A stretch of 64,000 bases of DNA from Cyrtodaria siliqua (lineage: Eukaryota > Mollusca > Bivalvia > Adapedonta > Hiatellidae): contig JAWPHD010001134.1 of assembly GCA_037043455.1 (NCBI GenBank), positions 124,001 to 188,000 of the forward strand, read 5' to 3'. The notes under the pieces are model-generated. The model had not been told where the DNA came from and ran no database searches. It saw only the letters and a list, made by a program, of their open reading frames with translations. The position numbers and the translations under genes are program-made. This document shows positions 49,104 to 60,457 of this stretch, piece by piece (position 1 is the first letter of the stretch; each line of letters starts with the position of its first letter).

Positions 49104-49607
49104 TTGCATTCAAACAGTAAGGGGTCAGGATTAGCGTTAGATAAAATACAAAAATGGACCGAGCACAAGTGGTTACGGCTGTTGCCGGTGAAGATTTCCA
49201 AAAATAAATGTCCCAAAGATCACGCTAACGTAAACTTTAAGCCACAAGGTTTTTCATTGATCCAAACTCAAAACATGTCACACTGTTAAACTTCTTCGTT
49301 TAAGAAGGAAACAGTGTCGATAAGTGGATTAAATCACGTCTGTGTTACGTCCTCAGAAATTCATAAGCCTGCTCAAAAGGATACTAATTGCGACCATGAA
49401 AGATTAAATTCCGATTTTTTAATGTTGCAACCCACTTCCTGTAGAGGGCCTGAAAAGGTTGACACTCCTGGATGTATTGACTTTTCAGATGATAAAATGT
49501 TGACCTATTTCTATGATGAATTTCAAGTTCTGATGTGGTCTACTCAATATCTGTGTAACCACAGGTGTCGGTTTTTCTTGGGTTCTTCTTTGGCAGAATG
49601 CGAATAA
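49104..49607 (+). pseudogene. Possible decayed coding region or exon, unidentified
   Basis: One phase is open from about 49104 to the stop at 49605-49607 except for a single TAA at 49287-49289. That gives roughly 61 plus 105 codons in the same frame. The peptide has balanced composition with acidic, basic and aromatic residues (for example FSDDKMLTYFYDEFQVLMW), unlike the low-complexity frames elsewhere. No ATG starts either half; the nearest starts are TTG and GTG. A possible acceptor-like 'ttcaaacag' precedes it. I recognise no domain. It could be chance. Confidence 0.25.
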
Positions 49608-50334
49608 CTGAATAACAGTAAATAGATTTATCACTAACAGAATTTGTTTATTTTCAAAATAACATCAAACAGGTAAATTGAAGTTTTAAAATTCGTTCAA
49701 AATGACAAAGCAAGTCATAACATTATTAAGATATTTATTATTGTCAAACTTGCGAGATATTGAACAAAACCTTTGCTCAAAACTCCTCCAACAGCTAAAT
49801 GGATACCCCTTACCTTTTCAAAAGTAAAACGGCACTTCAAATAATCCATTCCATTTGCAAAAATAATCTTGGATAATGGTCAAGGAAAACCAACCCTTTT
49901 AAACACCAAAGAACAGAGATTAACCGGGAACCTCCGTCATTTATCACCATTTACACCAAAACTTTTGCCTCCCCTTGAGCTTTTCCGCACCAGTAGACAC
50001 ATTCTGCAAAATTGATGGAAACCCACTTGAAACTGGAAGTTTGTTCAAGGTGGGTAAATCCCTTTTTTAATGTGACCCCATAGGTCGACCACATACTTAT
50101 ACCAACTGAAGTGTTTTGATGGAAGTGTTTCATAACTACTTCACACAATGGGGTCAAATACACAAACCACAAACTGTATTCTGTTTCACAATGAGGGGAT
50201 CAAATTATATAAGACTGAAACCTTAAAACTCAAAAATGTTAGCTAATACTTACTTTAAGAATCAGCGTATTAAAACAGAAAAGCTGTCAGTAGGACTACC
50301 TATTAGTCTTAACACAATTCGCATCTGACTGGCC
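49608..50334. other. No gene recognised
   Basis: AT-rich, nothing notable. Confidence 0.5.
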
Positions 50335-50512
50335 AGGCTAGTAAAGACGCTGTGTCTCAAACGTTCTCGCCTCTCACTGCAGGTTCTAATCCCACTGAGA
50401 GGTAGAGTTTTCAAGTGAAAAAGTGTCGATTGTTATGGATGGCAGAAGGTATACACTGCTGCTTCTACCCACAAACAAATTGTGTATATGGCCTAACATG
50501 TGCCAAAAACTG
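50335..50512 (+). mobile_element. SINE family S1, copy e (only plus-strand copy)
   Basis: The head 'ggctagtaaagacgctgtgt' and B-box-like 'ggttctaatcccac' (about 50381-50394) are followed by 'aaaagtgtcgattgttatgg', 'ctgcttctaccca' and the tail 'atatggcctaacatgtgcca'. This is the S1 order in forward orientation. Confidence 0.8.
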
Positions 50513-50564
50513 ACTTAAAAACATCTTTCAAACAATCTATCCATCTGCTCATTTTGGGTTTTCA

Positions 50565-50985
50565 TCTCTATTCTGGAGATTGTATAGGAACACAGTTCTC
50601 TATTCTGGAGATTGTATAGGAACACAGTTCTCTATTTTTGAGATCGTATGGGAACACAGTTCTCTATTCTGGAGATTGTATGGGAAACAGTTCTCTATTC
50701 TGAAGATTGTATGGGAACAGTTCTCTATTCTGAAAATTGTATGGGAACAAAGTTCTCTATTCTGGAGATTGTATAGGAACACAGTTTTCTATTCTGGAAA
50801 TTGTATGGGAACACAGTTCTCTATTCTGGAAATTGTATGTTCTCTATTCTGGAGATTGTATGGGAACATGGTTCTCTATTCTGGAGATTGTATGGGAACA
50901 CAGTTCTCTATTCTGGACATTGTATGGGAACACAGTTCTCTATTCTGGAGATTGTATGGGAACATAGTACTGAACTTTCTGAAAT
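50565..50985. repeat. Minisatellite of 31-32 bp, about 13 copies
   Basis: The unit 'ttctctattctggagattgt' plus 'atgggaacacag' repeats. Some units lose 1-2 bases, and one junction lacks about 17 bp (near 50838). Three-phase frames on both strands follow from this. Confidence 0.96.
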
Positions 50986-51654
50986 ATAGACAAGTACTGA
51001 ATTAAGAGCATTGTAAACTTAGCACATAAAATGCATGTCATTTCCATACACGAGATACAAAACCGTGCATGTTCGGCGTCAATGATAAAGTGACATAGAT
51101 ATGACCAACAATTTGTAAATAATGTCGGTGATAAAATAAAGCAAATATGATGGGAACATACTTCTATAGTTTATCGAAAATCGTTCTCATATCAAAGAAA
51201 AGGGAGGTAATTTTAAAATTACGAAATTTAGAATGTTTTTGTTCGAGAATAACAAACATTTGTGAACCCATTTTTTTTCAACAATGACAGAATGGGCAAT
51301 TCTTTTCAATGGTAAACATTAAATTTGATCAAAGCAATACGTTTGTATAATGGAATAAGTTGTTTTTAATAAATGGGAGGTAATTCTCATACTTCTCTTA
51401 GAAAATAACAAAATAACACAAGTTTTTGAAAAGCACATCCTTATCTAGCATTTCTAATCTCTTCAGAAAATTATATCAATGTTCATAAAATATTATGTTT
51501 AAATTAATCCGTGTGCCAAAAAAGTCATACTGAACTTATTTTGTTCAGTATATTATATAAATTGAAGGTAGGAAGTCTGAAAATGCATCGCTACTGGCGT
51601 GGTCGGAAAGGAAAGGTTACATTTAACTAATTTCCACACATTGCATATTAAATA
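50986..51654. other. No gene recognised
   Basis: AT-rich. Confidence 0.5.
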
Positions 51655-51845
51655 GTACTGAATGTTGTTTATTAGCTCATAAACACAGTATAGGTTATTT
51701 AGAGCTGCCCCAATACAGGGGAAGGAGATATCTGACTCCAGGAGCCTCTCTATGTCTTTAACATGCTTAAAGGATCGACTCCATTTCACAGGACCATCCC
51801 CATCCGACAGAAAAATTAAGGCTTAGGGAAAGTGTCTTACTCATT
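51655..51845 (-). mobile_element. SINE family S2, copy e, 5'-truncated and internally deleted
   Basis: 'ctgaatgttgtttattagct', 'acacagtataggttatttag', 'catccgacagaaaaattaag' and 'gggaaagtgtctta' match the S2 body and tail. The central 'ttattatcgaatagattcct' block is missing and there is no tRNA head. Confidence 0.78.
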
Positions 51846-54310
51846 ATTCCAAAAAGAAATAAATGACACATGGTTAAAATGCTCAGTTTTGGTAACTGAG
51901 CAAATCATGTTTTGGGTAGGGTCTTACACTGCAAAATAAAGTCTTGTAGATACTCACTACTCCAAATCATTTACAATTTAAACCAAATCCAGTAGCTGTA
52001 TTATGAAATTCCATTATTTGTGTCTGAATTTGTGCAAAAGAGATTAACATGTCCTTATCGTGGATGATAATTGAGTGAGATAAGTTGCGGCTTCCTTCGA
52101 GATTACCATGTGTGGACCCCATCATAACCTGGCTCCCTATCCCCTCTATCACACCCTTACATCACAACCTTAATTGAAAAGTCAGGATCGGTGATCAATC
52201 ATAGGGTTCCGTGACATGGAGTACAAGGACGGCAGTGATGCATGGTGGGATATGACTGTGAATTATGGGATGCAATAATCTTCATAATCTTTAATTTTAG
52301 AATTATCAGGAATGAATTGATAAACTGGTTTCTGACAATTCTACTCCACTTTAAAAGAAATATAACTGCCTTCGTGCCAAAATCAAGTGATTTCTGAGAC
52401 AGCCTTCTTTTAGCAAATCATCAATATAAGGGAACAAAATTTAAAACATCCAAAATATGAATTTGCAATAAACTGTATTGCCAGTTCAAACTGTTATGGT
52501 TTGAATTAGGATTTTACAGTGCACCAACACCAAAAGGTTATATGGCACCAACAGGAATGAACATTCCAGACCCACTCTCCATTTACATCTAGATAAAAAT
52601 ATGCAGAATGGGCCTAGAACCTTCTCACGTGCAGCAAATTATTATTGTAAATGCTCCATTTTTCAGTGGAGCCACAATTATTGTATTCTGCCACCACTCA
52701 AGTAGACCTGAAACAATACAGGGATGATGATGAAGACCTTTAATGAACATGACAAAAAAATGACAAAATGAACATGAATTTGGAGGTTTTTACCCCTCTG
52801 CCTGTATAAACAGTGGCCCAATTCCTGCCCGGGAACCACACGGGGAAAACTTTTATGGCTATTAATCATTACTCCGAAATAAAGTAAAGTCCGGTTTTCA
52901 TGAATACATTAATTTTGTGTTTTGAAATTGTATAGCTATAGAAAGACAAGAGAAAGTATTAAAGTATCATTTTACTTGAAACACATAGAACAAATATCCT
53001 TATTATATGTAACAGAGTATGGTTTCATTGAGTTGGTTAATTTAAACATCGAGATGGGCATGGCTGAAACCAAAGAGATGAAACCATACTCTTATTTGTT
53101 TTGTCCATTTCAGCTCTATTTCAGTTATTCTAACTGTTATTCTAATATTATTCTAACTGTTATTCTGACATGTGTTATTTTCAATTTAACGATTTACACC
53201 TGTGCTATTACAAAGAGAATTATCAGTGACCATGCTACAATATTAACATACTGTGAGGATATTTTTGCATTTTTTTACTTTTTGCTGTAACATATATTCA
53301 CCTACAACGTGTGTTCCTTTGCAATCAATACAACAAAAGCTGTTACAAAACAAATGTTGTACAAGTAAAAATGACAATACAAAACAAGATACTGCCATTA
53401 AATTATTCTGCAAGCATATGTTACAGATGTGCAGACAGAAAAAAATAACAACAACAAATTTCCAAGTACTCAATTTCCTTACTGAATCTTAAACAAGCAT
53501 TCTCAGCTGCATTAAGATTCTCTTGTTCTTTCTAAGCACAAAAAAAAAGAATCCTTGGAAAGTCAATACTACATAAAACTTCCAAAACCACTTAGCTTTG
53601 ACAAATTGCAACTAAAACCCAGGCAACAAAATAGCAGGTTTCCAGTGTGTTTGGTGTAGGAAATGTTTCCCATGACGCCAAACCCTCAGCAGCCCGGCAA
53701 CGATGGAAAAGATTGTCAAAATAACTGAATCAAGTTCTCATGGTTTCCATAGATATGCACTAATATAAATAAAAGTTGAAGTTAAGGTGGTGATAGTCAA
53801 TAGGGTTATTTATTATTTCAACCATTTATTTTATTTGCAAACAATTCTGGAATATGATATCAGTATGAATGCATGAGGGAATGTGACTTCTAAGAAAGAA
53901 GATGCAACAAACTGACGACGTTAATGTAATACATGTTTTATTTATATCAGCTGACTTGATATCACGTGATTTCCGGTTGATTAGACTGGTACACATAGTA
54001 TTGTTACAGTTCAATTCTATTCTGATATTTAAATGCAGCAGACGACATCGAGGACGATAATGACCACGCATTTTATTCGGACGAGTTTATGGAGGGAGAG
54101 TAGACGCAAGAACAGATGCAAGAGTAAATAAATAAACACACAAACTCTTCCAAATAGTTTATTTTACCGAATATTTTATTTTAGCTAACATAATAATTAA
54201 CTATTAATACTACAAAACACACAGTCTGAATATGCGCTATAAAAATCTTGCTTCTTTTCATGCTTCTTTGCCAATCTGACTTCACCTTTATCTAAAAAGT
54301 ATTTTGATGC
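51846..54310. other. No gene recognised; one dispersed repeat fragment
   Basis: 52516-52580 matches 40780-40850 ('gtgcaccaacacc', 'caccaacaggaatgaa'). The 122-codon frame at 52922-53290 begins with TTG, is rich in Ile, Tyr and Phe, and has a hydrophobic stretch (about residues 78-93). I do not recognise it and think it is chance in AT-rich DNA. Confidence 0.5.
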
Positions 54311-54420
54311 ACACTATTATACAAGGAAACAACTTTTTTTTACCCAGGTTTGACCTCTAAGAAGGGGGTGCACACTATACACGGGTGCACACTATACACG
54401 GGTGCGCACTATACACAGTA
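54311..54420. repeat. 17-bp motif repeated three times plus one distant copy
   Basis: 'gcacactatacacgggt' occurs twice in tandem and once with a change at about 54370-54418. A looser 'gcacactattatacaagg' lies at about 54311. It may be the remnant of an inverted-repeat element, but ends are not clear. Confidence 0.7.
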
Positions 54421-55009
54421 ACAAACGGTATTCTATAACAATCATTATATGTGTCCATATTCTTTAAACGAGGATGATGCAGTATCAATAGATAGATAAA
54501 TTATACGTCTTTAAATATGATATTAAATTACAACAAAACACATCATCATTTAAACTTCAAAAATATTCATGCATGAATTATATTCAGAGTAATTTAATTG
54601 TTAAAGGTTTATCAGGATACAGCAATTACCATCAAAATCCACAACTCGTACCTCCCATAATTATGATTTTATGTGTGTGCATAACAGTGTCATGGTCTGA
54701 TTGCCTTTTATCAAGTGCAAGTTTTAGGTAAAGTTTAAAGGAACATTATTACCCCATATTTTAAATTATGTATCAAGGATTAAAACCAGCCCCTTGATTT
54801 ATTAATCTAGTATCATTTGGACTTTAAACCTGCTTGCCTATAACCAACTAAAAGATTATAAAATTCTGAAGTTTTAAATTTTTCTTTGGTATTCTATCTA
54901 CCAAAGGTTTAAATAAATTGTTGGTGCAATATAATTTTTATTCAACAGTTAGTAATAAGCAAAAATCATTGCTTTAAATTATTAAATAATTATAACAATG
55001 ATTTGCAAC
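54421..55009. other. No gene recognised
   Basis: AT-rich. Confidence 0.5.
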
Positions 55010-55340
55010 TACCGTATAATCCCTAATAAATGCCCACAGGGGCTTAATTTTTTTGAAAAGGGGGGCGTTTATTTGAAACCAAAAATACATAATTTAACTT
55101 TTAAATCAGACGTTATTTAATGGTTTTCTGGAAAAGAGAAAACAGTCTGCATGTCAATCAATCAATTAATGCATCGGATTTGAAGTTTTCTAGTGATTTT
55201 GTGTGTTCCATTGTGAAAGAAACAGATTAACTTGCATCTTTTGGTAAGTTTTAATAAAAAAAATATTTCTGAAAAAAATGATGGGGGCAGTGGGTGTGGT
55301 TTATTAAGGGGGAGGGGCATTTATTAGGGATTATACGGTA
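55010..55340. mobile_element. 331-bp MITE with perfect inverted ends and 6-bp target duplication
   Basis: The first 25 bases, TACCGTATAATCCCTAATAA and on to ATGCCC, are the perfect reverse complement of the last 25. TGCAAC lies immediately outside on both sides (55004-55009 and 55341-55346). The interior is AT-rich with G-runs and non-coding. Perfect ends suggest a young insertion. The superfamily is uncertain. Confidence 0.9.
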
Positions 55341-55911
55341 TGCAACTTTATATGAAGACAATAATGATGCACCAATTTTAAAAAAATTACAAGATTGACG
55401 CAGATCCCTTTAATAACCCTTTCTCAAAACCTTTGATAATAGTTATGTTGCGGTAATATTCCGAAAGTTGATCCAGTTCAACTACTGAAAGGTATCCTAA
55501 CAACCGCAAAGGTAATGCTTTAATAATATATGTACGATCCCCTAACTTTTCGATAAAGTCAATTTGTGCCCATAAATAAATCAAATTATTTTCACCACAA
55601 GGAAATAATTATTTTAGTTTTAACCACAATTTGCGTCATAAAACTTTACACTAAATTTAAAGTTTAAACAAGTTCTTGAGATCGTAAAATGTTTGAGAAA
55701 CTTTTGTTTACATATTACTATTGTTTGATTATGAATTAATCTTACACCTTTGCAAACATTCATACCTGTTTCAACTGTGTCAAGTTGATAACAAACTTTT
55801 GTAAAATGGCTAGAACAGCAAAACACTGTCAAAATAATGTATTACAATAATTATGCAAGTGCCCCAGTCAAAAAATAAATCAAAAAATAACGTTGTTATA
55901 TAAATTAAACT
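55341..55911. other. No gene recognised
   Basis: Nothing notable. Confidence 0.5.
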
Positions 55912-56227
55912 TTAGGCCATAATACATTAATTGCTAGTTTCTCATCCAAAATTTTTCAAAATAGGGGCGGGGGTTGAAATTTTATTTTTTATTTTTTACA
56001 CGACAAATGGAAAATGGCCTCGGCACAAGGCAAAAATAGTAAAACATACTACTGAGTACTTCCAAGATTGAAAACACATTTTTAATAGTGTTTCATACTT
56101 TCAGCAATTTGTTTTTGATTTTTGCTTATTTTTTTTTTTTTTGAAGAAATAAAAATTACCTGGGCGGCATATAAAAACGGGGGCGGGCAGGGATGAGAAT
56201 CTAGCAATTAATTTATTATGGCCTTAC
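55912..56227. mobile_element. MITE family G, copy 2
   Basis: The left end 'ttaggccataatacattaat' then 'tgctagtttctcatcc' is mirrored by the right 'ggatgagaatctagcaatta' then 'atttattatggcctta', about 36 bp per arm with few mismatches. Partner at 28436-28667. Both carry G/C-runs just inside the arms. Confidence 0.85.
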
Positions 56228-57630
56228 TGCAGAATAAACAAGGGTTAATAATTTATTAAAGTGATCTTTGAATCAATGGGTCACTGGCTATTAGCTCAGA
56301 ATTTGAATGTTCCCACCTGTCGCACAGTATTTCCCCTAATAGTAGTGCCCGGGCGCTATGCAAAATGCCAAGGGGGCACGCTTATATCAAAAAAAAAATC
56401 ATTAGGGTTATACAATCGAAAATGTATTCGATTTTTTTTAATTTTGTTTTGTGTTGTTGTTTTTTTTGGGGGTGCTGGGTGGGGAAGGAAGGGTGGGTGC
56501 TTTAATTAAGGGAGGCAGTCTTATTAGGAGAAATACATTCAACTTTCAATCATACATGATCATTTTTGACAGGCCAACAGTCCAAGCAGGGTGATTTTGT
56601 CACTCATTTTGTTGGAATTTCCCTATCTGAACACTCAATAAAAAGAAATCCTCAGGGAGATATTGGACTTAGATAGGGAAATTTTGTTATCAGGCTAATT
56701 TTCACAATATTTTTGTGAATTTCACTTGTAGCTTAACATGTATTTTGCATATTTACATAATGCAACACATTATTTTATGCTGACATTCTTATATTTTGAT
56801 TTAAGCAAGATTTGACGGGGCGGGGCGGGGTTAGTGGGTGGGATCACCCTCCAACAAAAAATTAGAGATTTGTCCCTCTGGAGATATGGCAGGTATGAGT
56901 TATTTCCTTGTGTGTGTGTTTTTTCCATTAAACGAAGGTCGTGTCACCAATCAGTACATATTACAACACATTAGTCAGTGTGTAATAAATGGCGAGCTTA
57001 ATAGCAATTAGCCCGGTAATTACGATATAAAGACACATTTACACCTGTGTGGAAGTTACTCATACACGGCAGGAAGTCATCAGGGAAAATTGTCATGAAT
57101 TCATAATTATGTAACATGACACAACTTTTTTTCCTTCAAAAGTAGCGGGTCATTGTTATAATGTTTTATAACATGTAATTTTAAATCTCGATTCACGTGT
57201 CAAACAAGTAAAAGAATATGAAATGCATAAAATATCTTAAAGTCAGTACATTATGTAGTTTAAAAAATATATCGTAAAAGGAACATGAAACATTTATTCT
57301 TAGCCCTATTAATTGTTTAAACAAATTTATGGATATTATATGTCTGCGTGGCTGATTAATATCAGAAATAAACGGCCGATACATTTACTATTGTATATAG
57401 GTTATTTTGGATAATCTGATACTGCAAATATTCCCCTAAATACAAAATTATGACTCTGTACTATCAAATTCTGAGCACTTGTAGTAGGAATACTAAATAT
57501 CCAGTTAAAAACTCTACCAGAAGCATTTGCCATCTTGTTTTCAAAGACTTTTTATTCACCATTCCTCTTGGGCTATTAACTTTTTGTACCATTTTGATTT
57601 TAAGTAAATGTTCAATACAAATTGCGCTTT
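56228..57630. other. No gene recognised; one palindromic repeat
   Basis: 56612-56688 is a short fold-back ('ggaatttccctatct' and 'agatagggaaatttt') of the same family as the larger palindrome at 59.7 kb. A G-rich run (GGGGCGGGGCGGGG) lies at about 56817-56830. Confidence 0.6.
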
Positions 57631-57631
57631 A

Positions 57632-57737
57632 AAATGTTCAGCCTAAAGAGGCCTTTCTCAAAAATCATAGAACACTATGTGGCTACTTATCTATTCCTGA
57701 TAAAGGCCTAATAAAGGCCTCGCTAGGCCGAACATTT
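57632..57737 (+). repeat. Fold-back containing a degenerate hammerhead-like motif
   Basis: The left arm 'aaatgttcagcctaaagagg' is mirrored by 'cctcgctaggccgaacattt'. Within the right half, CTGATAA (57697-57703), a stem made of AGGCCT and AGGCC, and GAAC (57730-57733) follow the order of a hammerhead ribozyme core (CUGANGA, stem II, GAAA) with two core changes. Such motifs accompany Penelope-like elements and retrozymes. This copy would not be expected to cleave. Confidence 0.4.
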
Positions 57738-58909
57738 GAAAGAGCAAATTCTGTAAATTGTATAGAATGAGCAATTCCCTTTCGAATAAACTTTGAGACG
57801 ACACAATAGAATTTTATTAAATTTTTAATGATCTTTAAAAATCATCAAGTCATTGAATAGTTGCTTATAATGTTCCAATAGGCTGTTTGATCTGAATCTT
57901 TGATTCAACCTGATTGGATCAGAAAGTTACTTGGTCAAGTTTTTTCTTCTTTCCGTTTCAGGTCATGCGGCGATATTGCTACTATCTATGCTAATTTGAA
58001 TACTGAGCCTTTAATGAGCATAACTGCTACCATTTTCATTATGTAATGCTAAAATGACGCCAATAAAAACATGCTATTGAAGAGTTGCCGTGATCCCTTT
58101 TGTGGAGACGCAATTCAACTTGGGATGAAAATCATTGCTGTTTTATTGTTATTTTGGGGTTTTATAACTGATTGCCCAGTATTGATAACTGGTAATAAAA
58201 CATCACACGTACAATCCTTGATGACTTATTGTGATACGCGTAACCATGTTTTCACGTGAAGGTAACGCACGCTGGGATACCAGAAGCCTTAAGTAACAGT
58301 GTCACATTAAATATACGCCGAGGGGATCGGTAATCATATCCTGTCCTTTGTAAAAAACCAAATCAAAGAGTAGCGATGATGCGATGTCCATACCGTAACA
58401 TCTCTGACGTTCACTGATGAATGCCTGTCAGTTAAAAGGATAACAATGATGTTAAAATGTAACCGTGGAAATTGAATTGAGAGATTATCACCTGATTACA
58501 TTATAGCCGATGGAACAATAATTCGGTGATTGGGCACGCTTTTGTATTGACTCCCTTTCATAAATGGGGATTTTAAATGTGTTTTCAATGTAATCAGGCG
58601 AATATGGGTGAACCATTTATGGCTTGTATTGCTGATAAACAGTTTCACATTTGTACAAATTTGGTTTCGAATTCTGATAATGTGATTCAAATAAAATAAA
58701 ATTAATGCTTCAGAATTTGATAATAGTTTACTTTGATGTAAATTGATAAATTGATTTGTGACAAGTTTTGGCTGTTACAATACATATTATGATTAGTTAA
58801 ACAACATTTATTCAATCATATCCATCTTACAAGTAAATTAATGAGTCAACAGGCACCAAAATGCACTACACAGTGTGTTTATAAAATCGTAATGTTTATA
58901 ACTATCTAA
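57738..58909. other. No gene recognised
   Basis: Nothing notable. Confidence 0.5.
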
Positions 58910-59440
58910 ACTAGAAATGTGTCCATGGGACACGGATGCCCCCGCTATAACATTGTGCCAATATACAATTTGACCAAGTTTGAAGAAGATTGGATAACAA
59001 TTACCCAATTTAGAGCGTGGAGACCATTAATTTCGCAATGTTTTACTATTCCAAGGGCCGTAACTCTGGAAGTACTGGGACATGGGTCGAAAATCAAACT
59101 TGGCTGAGACATTGTGCCCATACACAATTTGACCGAGAGTGGAGAAGATTTGATAACAATTACCCAAGTTAGAGTGCAGACACCATTAATTTCACGATTT
59201 TTTACTATTTCAAGGGCCATAACTCTGGAACTACTGAGGCGATGGGGCCATATACTATTTGACCAAGTTTGGAAAAGATCCTTCAACAATTAGCTAAGTT
59301 AGAGTGCGGACATCATTTTTGCACGGACGTACGGACACATGCATGCATGCACGCAAGCACTGACGGCCAGGGGTAACACTATCAGGGGTAACACTATATG
59401 CCCCTTCACCATTCCTCGAATGGTGGGGGCATAAAAAAAT
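58910..59440 (+). mobile_element. Family C hairpin-ended element
   Basis: It starts ACTAGAAAT then the palindrome GTGTCC-ATG-GGACAC (58919-58933) and GATGCCCCCGC. Two to three diverged internal units share 'ttgaccaagtttgaagaaga', 'gataacaattaccca', 'agggccataactctgga'. An ACGG-containing stretch follows (59323-59365), then a 15-bp duplication AGGGGTAACACTATC. It ends with a 37-nt hairpin TATGCCCC-TT-CACCATTC-CTC-GAATGGTG-GGGGCATA (59397-59433) and an A-run. The hairpin's right arm is the reverse complement of the 5' ATGCCCCC. Same plan as families A and B with unrelated bases. Confidence 0.82.
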
Positions 59441-60457
59441 AATCATAGAAATGTTGAAGTAAGTGAGCTGAATTCAAATGTTGTTAAAGGCAATCTTGTT
59501 TGTTTTGTTTTCAAACTCACGGTGTTGACCATATATTTAATATTATACCAGCAGGTTTTAAGTCAAATTGGTAAATGAAGGTGGCCCTTTTAGTGCTTCA
59601 CACATTGTTCAAGATTGCCACCTGTCCCACTGAATCTTTCATGTGTATCCGGTAAAGATCGGGAATTCCAACACAAGGTATAACTGTTTTTATCGGAACC
59701 GAGGCTCTGGGGAGGTTCGAGTTCCGATTAAAACAGTTATATGCCGAGGGTTGGAATTTCCCTATCCAGATTCTTTTTCTTGCATATCATTTATCTTCTG
59801 GGCTTTTGCATGTTTATTTACAAAATGACGTCATGCAACTGTCATTGTTGATATCAGCGCGTGACTTTTATCTTCCCCCATCTGTAAGATCAGGCTTTCC
59901 ATCACCCATGTAAAAGAAATACATGTATGTTGTATATATAATCTACCCATGCAGATCTGAAGGAGGCAATTTCTCTCTAGAGCTGGTCCTCAAACCAACT
60001 TTGATAGGTGACCATGTTGAAGTATCTTTAGTCCAATCTCTGGTGTGCTTGCAGTTAGATTGACATTTATTTATACATCATAAATTCCAACGAATTACTT
60101 CAAAGCATTGAATGTTGTGGTTTTATTACAGCTTCATCATTTGTATTATTATAAACAGAATAAATTTCATTGAAGAATTTAATGAAGATTTTATCAAATC
60201 CTTGGTAACAGGTAATACCACCATTATTAATGGCAGGTCGACATTTACAGTTGGGGGGTCATCACATTAAACATTACCGAGCCCAAAAGTCGCTATTATT
60301 TACCACATTTAAGTCACCAAAACCCCAATACATCCTTGAATAGGATAGGTTAGTAGGAGATACATGCCCAGCAGGCCAACAACGGAAATCCTGTCCAAGT
60401 TAGTAAAACTTATAAATGTATAATACTGGAAAACAAATCTAGGAAATGAGATTTGTT
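59441..60457. other. No gene recognised; one palindromic element
   Basis: 59647-59773 is a fold-back: 'gggaattccaacacaaggta' and 'taactgtttttatcggaac' are mirrored by 'gttccgattaaaacagtta' and 'gggttggaatttccc', with an 18-bp centre. The outer 'ggaatttccctatc' matches the small palindrome at 56.6 kb. The frame at 59643-59828 comes from it. Confidence 0.7.

Noticed and set aside
50580..51005. 141-codon frame with repeated aromatic peptide
   Set aside because: Product of the 31-32 bp minisatellite, with three rotated versions in three phases.
52922..53290. 122-codon frame with a hydrophobic segment
   Set aside because: Starts with TTG, rich in Ile, Tyr and Phe as expected from AT-rich DNA, with no recognisable family or gene context.
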